34,017 bases of DNA from Geodermatophilaceae bacterium (GTDB lineage: Bacteria > Actinomycetota > Actinomycetes > Mycobacteriales > Geodermatophilaceae), in the NCBI GenBank assembly GCA_013812145.1, contig JACCTY010000168.1, positions 1 to 34,017 on the forward strand, in the 5' to 3' direction. A program made the translations under genes and the position numbers. The notes under the pieces were generated by a model that had not been told where the DNA came from, made no database searches, and saw only the letters and a list, made by a program, of their open reading frames with translations. Below, piece after piece: positions 25,851 through 32,732 of this stretch (its first letter is position 1; every line of letters begins with the position of its first letter).

Positions 25851-27320
25851 TTGGAGCGTCTGTTGCTCGTCGACATCCGGCCCGTCGCCAGGCTCCGTGG
25901 CAAGACACCGGTGGACGTGGCGACGCCGCTCACGGCCGTGTTGGAAGCGCTACGGGACGGAACCGCCGACCTGTCCCGCGTGCGGGTGGTCTGCGACTGG
26001 ATCCAGTACAAGGAGAACTTCCGCGAGGTCGTCGATGTCCGGCAGACGGCGCCTGGTTCGCCGGACCAGGAACTCGAGGTGGCGGTTGATCTGCGGCGGG
26101 CGGGGGACTGCGATGTCGCGGACCTGACCCGCCGTCTGATGACCCAAAACGGCAGCCCGGATGCGCCGGACCGGGTCTGGCTGGAGGGGTGGCTCCCGGG
26201 GAGCAAAGGCTGTATCTGGGCGTTCAACCGGTTGTACTGGCAGGCATTGCACCTGTGGGAGCGGGCCACCGGGCGGGGGTACGAGTCGGCTCTGCCGGGT
26301 GGCGCGAGCGACGCCCGGAACGAGGCGGCGGTCCGCGAGCTGGTCAGCGACCTGTTCCGGATCTGGGATGACCTGTCCGAACGTCGGGCGTTGCCCGAGG
26401 AGCTGTACGTCGTCGAACTCGGCGTCGGCAACGGCAACCAGGCCAAGGCCTGGCTGGATGAGTTCAGGGTCATGGATCAAGCGCACGGCCGCGACTACTA
26501 CCGCCGCCTGCACTACCTGATGTGTGACTACTCCCCGCACGTCCTGGACATCGCCCGCAAGACAGTAGCGGGGCACGGCGAGCATGTCAGCTCGCTGGTA
26601 CTCGACGCCACGACGCCCACCACCGTCCTAGGCTTTCTGCGCTACAAGGTCTTCCTCGTCTACGTCTCCAACGTGTACGACAACCTGCCCTGCGACGAGG
26701 TAGTGAACATCGGCGGGCGGGCCTACTGCGTAGAGACCCGGGCGTTCCTGCCCGAGGCCGAGGCCGCGGAGATCGCCGCCACGGCCTCCACCGCGACGAC
26801 CGACCTCCCGGCGCTGATCCACAAGCTGCTCCAGATCGGCCCAGAGCTGGTCGCCGAGGCGATGCCGACACAGTTCACCGATGTGGACGCGGCGGTCGAA
26901 TTCTGGCGGCGGTGCTGGCAGTCGCTGCGCCGCGCGGAGCGGTTCGTCCCGATGCCGGGCCTTGACTCCTACCAGATCACCTCCAGCCTGTCGGGGGAGA
27001 TGCTGCGTCCACTGCTCGACGCGCACGGGGATCTGCGCATCAACGTCAACAACGGCGCCGTGGCGAGCTTCGTCGACACGTTGCCGCTGCTGCATCCGTA
27101 CGGCCGTCTGGTTTGCCACGACCTGTTCATCACCGACGTGGAGCAGAGCAGGACCGGCTTTCGTGGACCGGGCAAGTACGACGGCTCGGTGGTCAACTGG
27201 GTCAACGGGCCGCTGCTGGCGCACATCGGCTCGCGCAAGGGCATCGACGTTCGCTACGCGCCGTTCGCCCACCGGAAGGGCACCAGCATCGTGACGATGA
27301 CCGCTCAGGTCAGGGACTGA
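25851..27320 (+). CDS. SAM-dependent methyltransferase-like protein, partner of a MetE-like enzyme
   Basis: A 489-residue protein whose centre has a class I SAM-binding glycine loop, 'VVELGVGNGNQAKAW' at about residues 187-201, followed at normal spacing by 'HYLMCDYSPHVLDIARKTV' and 'VFLVYVSNVYDNLP'. The N-terminal 110 residues ('VDWIQYKENF'-like region reading 'VVCDWIQYKENFREVVDVR') and the C-terminal 'LRINVNNGAVASFVDTLPLLHPYGRLVCHDLFITDV' are not in any family I can name. The next gene starts 1 bp after its stop, so the two are translated together. The only start in a frame open since the previous gene's stop is TTG at 25851; GAGG lies 12 nt before it. No promoter is obvious. Confidence 0.7.
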   Translation: MERLLLVDIRPVARLRGKTPVDVATPLTAVLEALRDGTADLSRVRVVCDWIQYKENFREVVDVRQTAPGSPDQELEVAVDLRRAGDCDVADLTRRLMTQNGSPDAPDRVWLEGWLPGSKGCIWAFNRLYWQALHLWERATGRGYESALPGGASDARNEAAVRELVSDLFRIWDDLSERRALPEELYVVELGVGNGNQAKAWLDEFRVMDQAHGRDYYRRLHYLMCDYSPHVLDIARKTVAGHGEHVSSLVLDATTPTTVLGFLRYKVFLVYVSNVYDNLPCDEVVNIGGRAYCVETRAFLPEAEAAEIAATASTATTDLPALIHKLLQIGPELVAEAMPTQFTDVDAAVEFWRRCWQSLRRAERFVPMPGLDSYQITSSLSGEMLRPLLDAHGDLRINVNNGAVASFVDTLPLLHPYGRLVCHDLFITDVEQSRTGFRGPGKYDGSVVNWVNGPLLAHIGSRKGIDVRYAPFAHRKGTSIVTMTAQVRD

Positions 27321-27321
27321 C

Positions 27322-28359
27322 ATGCCGATACTCCTGCCGACGACCGTGGTCGGGTCGTACTCCGTGCCGGAATGGCTGGAGCGGCTCAAGACCGACTTCT
27401 ACCGCAAGCGGCTCAGCGCCGCCCACCTGGCCGACGTCCACGACGTTGCCGTCAAGGCGGCCATCAAGGACCAGGAACTGGCCGGCATCGACATCGTCTC
27501 CGACGGTGAGCTGCGCCGTGACAACGACGTGGACTACCTGCTGGCCCGGATGCCCGGCGTACGAGCCACGACGACTGTCAAGTCCTATTACTTCGACTAC
27601 TACGACCTCGTCGTTGCAACTCCCCTGACAGAGCAGCCGGTCGGCCTGGCCGAGGACTTCCGGTTCACCCGGGAACACACCGACAAGCCGATCAAGTTCT
27701 CCTTTACGGGACCTTTCTCGCTGTCCCGCCGGGTCAGGGACGAGGTGTACGGCGACCGGGCGGAACTGGTGCGAGCGCTCGCGCGGGCCCTGAACGCCGA
27801 GGCTCGTGACCTGGTTGGCGCCGGTGTCACCATGCTGCAGATCGACGAGCCGTTCCTTGCCGGCTACCCGGAGCAGGTCGCGCTGGCGGTGGAGGCGATC
27901 AACATCGTCACGGCCGGCGTCGAGGCCACCTGGGGCCTGCACGTCTGCTACGGCAACCGCTATGCCCGGCCCTCTTGGGAGGGGCACTACTCGTTCCTGT
28001 TCCCCACTGTGCTCGAGGCTCGGGTGGACCAGCTGATCCTGGAGTTCGCCCGTAAGGGGGACGAGGACCTCCCCGCGATCGCCGAACTCGGCTGGGACCG
28101 CGCGCTCGGTCTCGGCGTTCTGGACGTCAAGAGCGAGGACGTGGAGTCGCGCGACCAGGTGGCGATGCGGATCAGCCGGGCGCTGGAGGTGATCGACGCC
28201 GACAAACTGATCGTCAACCCGGACTGCGGTCTGCGGCACGTCTCGCCCCCGGTCGCCCGGGCCAAACTGCGCGCGATGGTCGAAGGCGCCGCGATGGTCC
28301 GCAACCGGCTGCTCGGCAGGTCCGAGGAACTCGTCTCAGCCGGCGACCCCGCGTCCTAG
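27322..28359 (+). CDS. MetE C-terminal-domain-like methyltransferase (core MetE)
   Basis: A 345-residue protein resembling only the catalytic barrel of cobalamin-independent methionine synthase. It begins 'LLPTTVVGSYSVPEWLERL', has 'GIDIVSDGELRRDND', 'TMLQIDEPFLAG', and retains the zinc ligands H207 and C209 in 'WGLHVCYGNR', E241 in 'ILEFARKG' and C302 in 'VNPDCGLRH'. The N-terminal folate-binding barrel of full MetE is absent. Such short forms transfer a methyl or alkyl group to a thiol, but the donor cannot be folate in the usual way. The tightly coupled methyltransferase-like gene upstream suggests a two-part pathway. Methionine synthesis is one option among several. Confidence 0.8.
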   Translation: MPILLPTTVVGSYSVPEWLERLKTDFYRKRLSAAHLADVHDVAVKAAIKDQELAGIDIVSDGELRRDNDVDYLLARMPGVRATTTVKSYYFDYYDLVVATPLTEQPVGLAEDFRFTREHTDKPIKFSFTGPFSLSRRVRDEVYGDRAELVRALARALNAEARDLVGAGVTMLQIDEPFLAGYPEQVALAVEAINIVTAGVEATWGLHVCYGNRYARPSWEGHYSFLFPTVLEARVDQLILEFARKGDEDLPAIAELGWDRALGLGVLDVKSEDVESRDQVAMRISRALEVIDADKLIVNPDCGLRHVSPPVARAKLRAMVEGAAMVRNRLLGRSEELVSAGDPAS

Positions 28360-28459
28360 TGCCGTTGTCGCCACGCGTTGCCCCTGTGCGGCGACACACC
28401 GGCTGAGATCCCAGCCTGATCCTGCTGTTGCTCGGGCGCAGATGGTGCTGCTGTCTCGC

Positions 28460-28525
28460 CAGAGCGATGCACGGAAATGTGCCAGTTATCGGCTCGAAGT
28501 GGCACTTTCTCGTGCATCGCCTCTG
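28460..28525. repeat. Large imperfect palindrome (REP-like) in the intergenic gap
   Basis: Left arm GCGATGCACGGAAATGTGCCA (28464-28484, 21 nt) and right arm 28500-28520 are inverted copies matching at 18 of 21 positions around a 15-nt centre. Beyond them CAGAG and CTCTG extend the symmetry with a one-base bulge. It lies between convergent genes (MetE-like stop at 28359, GNAT stop at 28605), a typical place for repetitive extragenic palindromes. No transposase is nearby. Nothing else is recognised in the rest of this 245-bp gap. Confidence 0.75.
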
Positions 28526-28604
28526 ACCGCGGAGTCCACAACGAACAGGCCGACATGATCCGCCGCAATCAAGGTGGCGAAGGTTGCCTGAGGCGGGACT
28601 GCAA

Positions 28605-29117
28605 CTAGCTCAGCCGCTGGGTTTGCAGCCGCAGCGCGTAGATACAGAACCGCAGCCCAAGGTGTTCGAACTCGCGCTGCTGGACGAATCCGGCGTCCTC
28701 GTAGAGCGCTCGCGCCGCGTGAAAGATCGCGGCGGTGTGCAGCCCGACTGTCGGCGCCGCGTCCGAGCGGGCGCGATCGAGGCAGTCGATCAGCAGGGCT
28801 CGTCCGACACCACGGCCCCGCCACGCCGGTACGACGGCCATCCCCCGAACGACTGCCCACTCCTGGGGCACCCGGTTGTACTCCCGGGGGCCGGGCGGCA
28901 AGTAGGTGGCCGTGCCGACAGCGAGTCCCTCGGCGTAGGCGGCGGTCAGAACCCCCGCGGCGCCCCGGGCGACGATCCCGGCCAGGTTGCCCGACATCCG
29001 TTTCCACTCCGGCGCGGTGAGCGAGGGTTCGAATTCGGCGTACGCCTGCCGGATGACGGTCAGGACGTCCGGACGCTCGTCGTCGCGAACAGGCCGAACG
29101 AGCAGATCCCGGCTCAT
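28605..29117 (-). CDS. GNAT family N-acetyltransferase
   Basis: A 170-residue GNAT acetyltransferase. The acetyl-CoA pyrophosphate loop is in 'GMAVVPAWRGRGVGRALLIDC' (R/Q-x-x-G-x-A-like RGRGVGRA). Flanking strands 'LAVGTATYLPP' and 'GLHTAAIFHAARALYEDAGFVQQREFEHLGL' fit the fold. The substrate is unknown. It begins 40 bp after the stop of the larger MetE-like gene on the same strand, so both may share a transcript; no good ribosome site precedes ATG 29117. Confidence 0.87.
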   Translation of the reverse strand: MSRDLLVRPVRDDERPDVLTVIRQAYAEFEPSLTAPEWKRMSGNLAGIVARGAAGVLTAAYAEGLAVGTATYLPPGPREYNRVPQEWAVVRGMAVVPAWRGRGVGRALLIDCLDRARSDAAPTVGLHTAAIFHAARALYEDAGFVQQREFEHLGLRFCIYALRLQTQRLS

Positions 29118-29157
29118 CGCGCTGCTGCGACGAGCCGGGATCCGCTGGCGGACGGGG

Positions 29158-30327
29158 TCAGGAGACGCCGAGCTTCTCCGCGGCCATCCGGGTGCCCTCG
29201 ACCCGGCTGGTGATCTTCTGGAAGGCGACGTCGCGCGCGTAGTCCGGCGAGCCGTGGTTGGGCTTCTCGTCGATGCTGAACGGTGAGAAGCCGCAGTCGT
29301 CGGTGGAGCCGATCTGCTGCTTGTCGATGAAGTTCGCCGCCCGGACGAGGTTGTCGCAGATCTCCTGCGCCCCCTCCACCCGCGGGCTCTGGGTGACTGT
29401 GCTGCCGAGGTAGGCCATCTGGGTCACGCCCTCGGCGTCGGAGCGCAGGTTCTTACCGATCGTCTCGTACACCGGGTCCTTCTCCCGCTCGGAGGCGAGC
29501 TGGATCAGGAAGTAGCCGGCGTTGATGTCGAACATGCTGGCCAGCAGGTTGTTGTAGGGCACGTCGGCGGAGTGCACCGAGTCACGGTCTCCGCCGGGAC
29601 AGGTGTGGATGCCGATGTTCTGCCGCTCCTCGGCGGAGAACCGGGCCATCACCCGGTTGTTCAGCTCGATGAAGTGCGGGAGCAGGCCGGCGCCGGTCCA
29701 CGGGTTACGGGGGTCCTCGCGGGTGGCCAGCCGGCCCTCGGTGAAGTCCACCGACACCCGCTCGGCACCGGCGGCGAACGCCTCGCGGATGTCCCGCTCG
29801 CATTCGTCGATCAGCGTTGCCTCGAAGTCCTCACGGGAGTAGCCCTCTACCGGGTCCTTGAGCGGGTACAGCAGGGCGAGCATCGACGGGGCGATGACGG
29901 CCTGCTTCATCGGCTTGGTGGCGTAGCCGATCGACTTGCGCAGCGTGTCCGCTGCGTGCTGGTTGTACTTGAACGGGCCGCTCTCCAGCTTCGGCAGCTG
30001 GCGACCGTGACCGTCGGCGAAGATGGCGAAGAACTGTCCCCCTGGGCCGAGGCCCGGGGCGAGCCCGGTGCCGGCGAGAGTGTCGGCGATCGGGTACGTC
30101 GCAAAGGATGACCAGCGCTGTTCTCCGTCGGAGATGATCGGCGACCCGGTGGCCTCGAACTTCTCGATCGAGTCCTTGACCGCGGCGTCCTGCAACTGCT
30201 CGAGCTCATCCTTGCCGATGTCGCCCGAGTCGTACTTCGCGTACGCCTCCTGCAACTTCGCCGGCCGGGGCAGCGAACCTACCGGCTCGGTGGGGATTCC
30301 AGTGGCCGCTCTGGGGTCGTAAGCCAT
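29158..30327 (-). CDS. Cobalamin-independent methionine synthase II family protein
   Basis: A 389-residue zinc-dependent alkyl-transferase-fold protein of the MetE-like family (COG0620), clearly different from the 345-residue MetE-like protein nearby. 'IPTEPVGSLPRP' starts the barrel, 'SPIISDGEQRW' follows, and the likely zinc ligands are H241 and C243 in 'IGIHTCPGGDRDS' and C345 in 'STDDCGFSPF'. Members of this branch include epoxyalkane:coenzyme M transferase relatives, so methionine synthesis is not proven. ATG at 30327 has GAGAGGA 7 nt upstream. A strong promoter lies 177 bp upstream, leaving a long leader. GNAT follows in the same direction. Confidence 0.85.
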   Translation of the reverse strand: MAYDPRAATGIPTEPVGSLPRPAKLQEAYAKYDSGDIGKDELEQLQDAAVKDSIEKFEATGSPIISDGEQRWSSFATYPIADTLAGTGLAPGLGPGGQFFAIFADGHGRQLPKLESGPFKYNQHAADTLRKSIGYATKPMKQAVIAPSMLALLYPLKDPVEGYSREDFEATLIDECERDIREAFAAGAERVSVDFTEGRLATREDPRNPWTGAGLLPHFIELNNRVMARFSAEERQNIGIHTCPGGDRDSVHSADVPYNNLLASMFDINAGYFLIQLASEREKDPVYETIGKNLRSDAEGVTQMAYLGSTVTQSPRVEGAQEICDNLVRAANFIDKQQIGSTDDCGFSPFSIDEKPNHGSPDYARDVAFQKITSRVEGTRMAAEKLGVS

Positions 30328-30497
30328 GGTTTCATCCTCTCGTGGATCGTCGATGACCGAGCGGTCGCTCAGCCGGGCGAACTCGAAGACTGCCGACCGA
30401 GCCGCCGTACGTCGGTTTCGGTGAAACCCATCGACAGGAGGGCGAAGCGGGACAGTTGGTCCCACGTCTGCCTAGACCGGGATGTGCCGCTACTAAT
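30328..30497 (-). promoter_or_regulatory. Long structured 5' leader of the MetE-like gene
   Basis: About 170 nt separate the predicted transcription start from the ATG. On the minus strand the leader can form hairpins GTGGGAC-CAACT-GTCCCGC, GGTTTC-ACC-GAAACC and GAGCG-AC-CGCTC. An open frame ('TWDQLSRFALLSMGFTETDV...') runs through it and ends in TGA before the gene. No B12 box or SAM riboswitch core was recognised. Confidence 0.4.
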
Positions 30498-30503
30498 GGG
30501 GCG

Positions 30504-30533
30504 ACCGTACTGCCGCCCAACGGAGGTCGTCAA
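30504..30533 (-). promoter_or_regulatory. Sigma-A promoter of the MetE-like gene
   Basis: Read on the minus strand: TTGACG at 30533-30528, an 18-bp spacer, and TACGGT at 30509-30504. This is the best -35/-10 pair in the window. Transcription would start near 30497, in the gap beside tRNA-Arg. Confidence 0.7.
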
Positions 30534-30553
30534 CAGCCCGATGACGCCCGCGG

Positions 30554-30626
30554 CGCGCCCGGCAGGACTCGAACCTGCGACCCACTGCTTAGAAGGCAGC
30601 TGCTCTATCCACTGAGCTACGGGCGC
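30554..30626 (-). tRNA. tRNA-Arg (anticodon TCT)
   Basis: A full cloverleaf on the minus strand: acceptor GCGCCCG/CGGGCGC with G73, D arm GCTC/GAGC, anticodon stem GCTGC/GCAGT with loop CTTCTAA, and T arm GCAGG/CCTGC with TTCGAGT. CCA is not encoded. It reads the rare AGA codon. No integrase or attachment-site repeat is seen beside it. Confidence 0.95.
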
Positions 30627-30662
30627 CAGCGACCCGGGCCAGCTTACCGATGAGAGCGACGC

Positions 30663-31076
30663 TCACCCGGGTCCGCGGGGGCCCAGACGGTCGGGGAAGC
30701 TCGCCCGTTCGACGACGACCCGACTGATCCGGCCGCGCCCGACCGGTGTGCCGTCGGCGTCGGTGGCAAGGATGTCGAAGTCCACCCGCCGCCCGTCCAC
30801 GGCAGTGACGAACGCCTCGACGCAGACCTGGGCACCCACCGCAGAGGGCCGCACATGCTCGAGTTCGACCCGCGTCCCGACCGATGTGTGGTCGGTGTGC
30901 AGCTCCGGTTCCAAGACGGCGACAGTCACGGCCTCCATCCAGGCGAGTAGCCGCGGGGTGCCGAGTGCCGGCACCGAACCACTGCCCATGGCGGCGGCGG
31001 TGTCGAGGTCCACCACCTCGAAGACGCGCCGGGCGCTTCGGCCCACCGCGATCAGGGTCGATCCGGTGCCGTTCAC
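30663..31076 (-). CDS. FlK-like hot-dog thioesterase
   Basis: A 137-residue hot-dog-fold protein. The catalytic triad of fluoroacetyl-CoA thioesterase FlK (Thr42, Glu50, His76) is matched in spacing by T40 in 'ALGTPRLLAW', E48 in 'WMEAV' and H74 in 'VGTRVELEHVRPSAVGA'. It presumably hydrolyses an acyl-CoA or acyl-ACP; fluoroacetate specificity is not implied. I prefer GTG at 31076 over the longer frame from 31163, because TACATT lies 7 nt upstream and the shorter protein then equals the family length. It is divergent from the ketosynthase-ACP-ketosynthase genes and may serve them. Confidence 0.82.
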   Translation of the reverse strand: MNGTGSTLIAVGRSARRVFEVVDLDTAAAMGSGSVPALGTPRLLAWMEAVTVAVLEPELHTDHTSVGTRVELEHVRPSAVGAQVCVEAFVTAVDGRRVDFDILATDADGTPVGRGRISRVVVERASFPDRLGPRGPG

Positions 31077-31083
31077 GGCAGTG

Positions 31084-31089
31084 AATGTA
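31084..31089 (-). promoter_or_regulatory. -10 element for leaderless thioesterase transcription
   Basis: On the minus strand TACATT is followed by seven bases and the GTG at 31076. This decides the start codon in favour of the shorter protein. Confidence 0.5.
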
Positions 31090-31174
31090 GCCAGCCGGGG
31101 GCCATTGGCGTCGGCGGCATAGGGTGGCGCGCGATCGAACCGCAGTGGCATGACGGCAGGCACGGAGGTGTGGC

Positions 31175-32388
31175 ATCGCGCGTCGGGTCGTCGTCACCGG
31201 CGTGGGCATCGTCAGTCCGGTCGGGCCTGACGCCGAGTCGAGCTGGCAGGCGTTGCTGGCCGGTCGGTCCGGTGTCGCCGCCACCGCGGGCATTGACGTC
31301 ACGGACCTGCCCGTGCGGATCGCGGCGCAGGTACCGGATCTGGACGTCGCCGCGATGCTCGGCGTTCGGCAGACGCGAGCGTTGGACCGCTTCGCGCAGC
31401 TGGCCGTGATCGCCGCTCGGGAGGCGGTGATCAGTGCGGGCTGGGAGCTGACCGGCGGTCCGCGCTGGTCGACGGTCATCGGAACCGGGTTCGGCGGCGT
31501 CGAGACGTTCGAGCAGGCCATGATCACGCTGAGCCAGCGTGGGCCGAGGCGGATCAGTCCCTACACCGCGCCAGCGATGATCCCGAACGCCGCTGTGGCG
31601 GCGGTCGCCCTGGATGCCGGTGCCCGCGGGCAGTCGCTGTGCCCGACGACGGCCTGTGCCGCCGGCACTGACGCCGTCGGCCTCGGCGCCGACCTATCCG
31701 GTTGGGTCGAGCCGACGTCGTACTGGCTGGTGGCGCCGTGGCTCCCGTGACGCGCGCGATGTTGGCCTTTTTCGCCGGGACGCGGGCCGCCTCGACCCGC
31801 AACGACGAGCCGGAGCGGGCCTGCCGCCCCTTCGACCGGAACCGGGACGGGATGGTCATCGCCGAAGGCGCAGCCGTACTGGTGCTGGAGGACGCCGAGC
31901 TCGCAGCCGCGCGGGGAGCAACGGTGCTGTGCGAGGTCGTCGGCTATGCGGCGACCAGCGACGCCTACCACGTGACGGCTCCCGATCCGGCCGGGACCGC
32001 TGCCGAGGCCGCCCTCCGGCATGCGCTCTCCGTCGCCGGCGTGACGCGGACCGACCACGTCAACGCCCATGGCACCGGTACCCGGCTGGGAGACGCCGCG
32101 GAGGCGGCCGTGCTGTCGCGAGTTCTCGGTGCGGAGGTGCCCACGACGGCGACGAAGTCGATGACCGGCCATCTGATGGGCGCCGCCGGTGCACTCGAGG
32201 CGGCCGTCAGCGCGCTGGCCATCCGTGACCAGCGGATACCGCCGACGACCAATTGCGACGTACTGGACGCGGAGTGCGCCGGCGTTTCGGTGGTCCGGAC
32301 CGCTGTGGGCGCGGCGCTGCGCGACGTCGTCAGTACGAGTTTCGGTTTCGGCGGCCACAACGCGGTGCTGGTGCTGCGCCGGCCGTGA
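31175..32388 (+). pseudogene. Beta-ketoacyl-ACP synthase (FabF-like), frameshifted
   Basis: Conserved from 'RRVVVTGVGIVSPVG' through the active-site cysteine in 'CPTTACAAGTDAVGLGADL' (TGT at 31655), both catalytic histidines in 'HVNAHGTGTRLGD' and 'KSMTGHLMGAAGALEA', to the terminal 'STSFGFGGHNAVLVL'. The frame breaks at about 31695: GACCT-ATCCGG needs one more base to read D-L-I-R-L-G-R-A-D. The start is also odd: a GGAGG site at 31164-31168 is followed 6 nt later by ATC in the correct frame, not ATG or GTG; the first in-frame GTG (31202) would cut off the first beta strand. Otherwise all catalytic residues are intact, so decay is recent or the sequence contains an error. Confidence 0.85.
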
Positions 32389-32436
32389 GCGCACCGGCCG
32401 CCGTGGGAGGATCGGGCCGGTCGAAAAGGAGATCCG

Positions 32437-32487
32437 ATGAGCCGACAGCGAGCCGTGCACGCAGCGCACGAGGCGGGCCACCGATGA
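32437..32487 (+). CDS. 16-residue micro-ORF coupled to the ACP gene
   Basis: ATG at 32437 has a strong AAGGAG site 5 nt upstream and encodes MSRQRAVHAAHEAGHR. Its TGA overlaps the ACP start as ATGA. It contains three histidines and no known motif. It could be a translational-coupling leader for the ACP gene or a shifted remnant. Confidence 0.45.
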   Translation: MSRQRAVHAAHEAGHR

Positions 32488-32732
32488 CCCAGCCCGTCAC
32501 CGCGGACACCGTGCGCGCCGACGCCGCCCGGCACCTCGGCATCGGCAAGGAACAGCTGCTGCCCGATGTACTGCTCTCCGAGGACCTCGGCCTGGACTCC
32601 CTCGCCGGAATCGAACTGTCGATGTCACTGGAGGAGCGCTACGGCATCAACATCACCGACGACGAGCTGTCGGAGGTGACGACGTACGGCCAGCTCGAGC
32701 AGCTCGTCCTCGCCAAGGCAGCCACGTTGTGA
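32484..32732 (+). CDS. Acyl carrier protein
   Basis: An 82-residue acidic carrier protein. The phosphopantetheine attachment serine is S39 in 'LSEDLGLDSLAGIELSMSLE', followed by 'RYGINITDDELSEVTTYGQL', the normal helix II-III pattern. ATG at 32484 is preceded by a moderate GAGGCGGG site and by the coupled micro-ORF. Its TGA overlaps the GTG of the next ketosynthase (GTGA). Its place between two ketosynthases suggests a dedicated carrier for a type II fatty acid or polyketide-like pathway rather than the housekeeping AcpP. Confidence 0.95.
   Translation: MTQPVTADTVRADAARHLGIGKEQLLPDVLLSEDLGLDSLAGIELSMSLEERYGINITDDELSEVTTYGQLEQLVLAKAATL

Noticed and set aside
28486-29007. Minus-strand ORF running past the GNAT stop
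   Set aside because: It is a frame shadow of the GNAT gene that happens to stay open into the palindrome region.
30328-30497. Cobalamin or SAM riboswitch before the MetE-like gene
   Set aside because: No B12 box or SAM-riboswitch core could be found by eye, so only an unnamed structured leader is reported.
30554-30626. tRNA-Arg as an integration site for a mobile element
   Set aside because: No integrase, no repeated tRNA 3' end and no change in composition on either side.
31077-31163. Longer start of the thioesterase at 31163
   Set aside because: GTG 31076 has a -10 element at leaderless spacing and restores the normal family length and catalytic residue positions.
31170-31201. GTG at 31170 as the start of the first ketosynthase
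   Set aside because: It is in the wrong frame for the conserved RRVVVTG strand and only 1 nt behind the GGAGG site.
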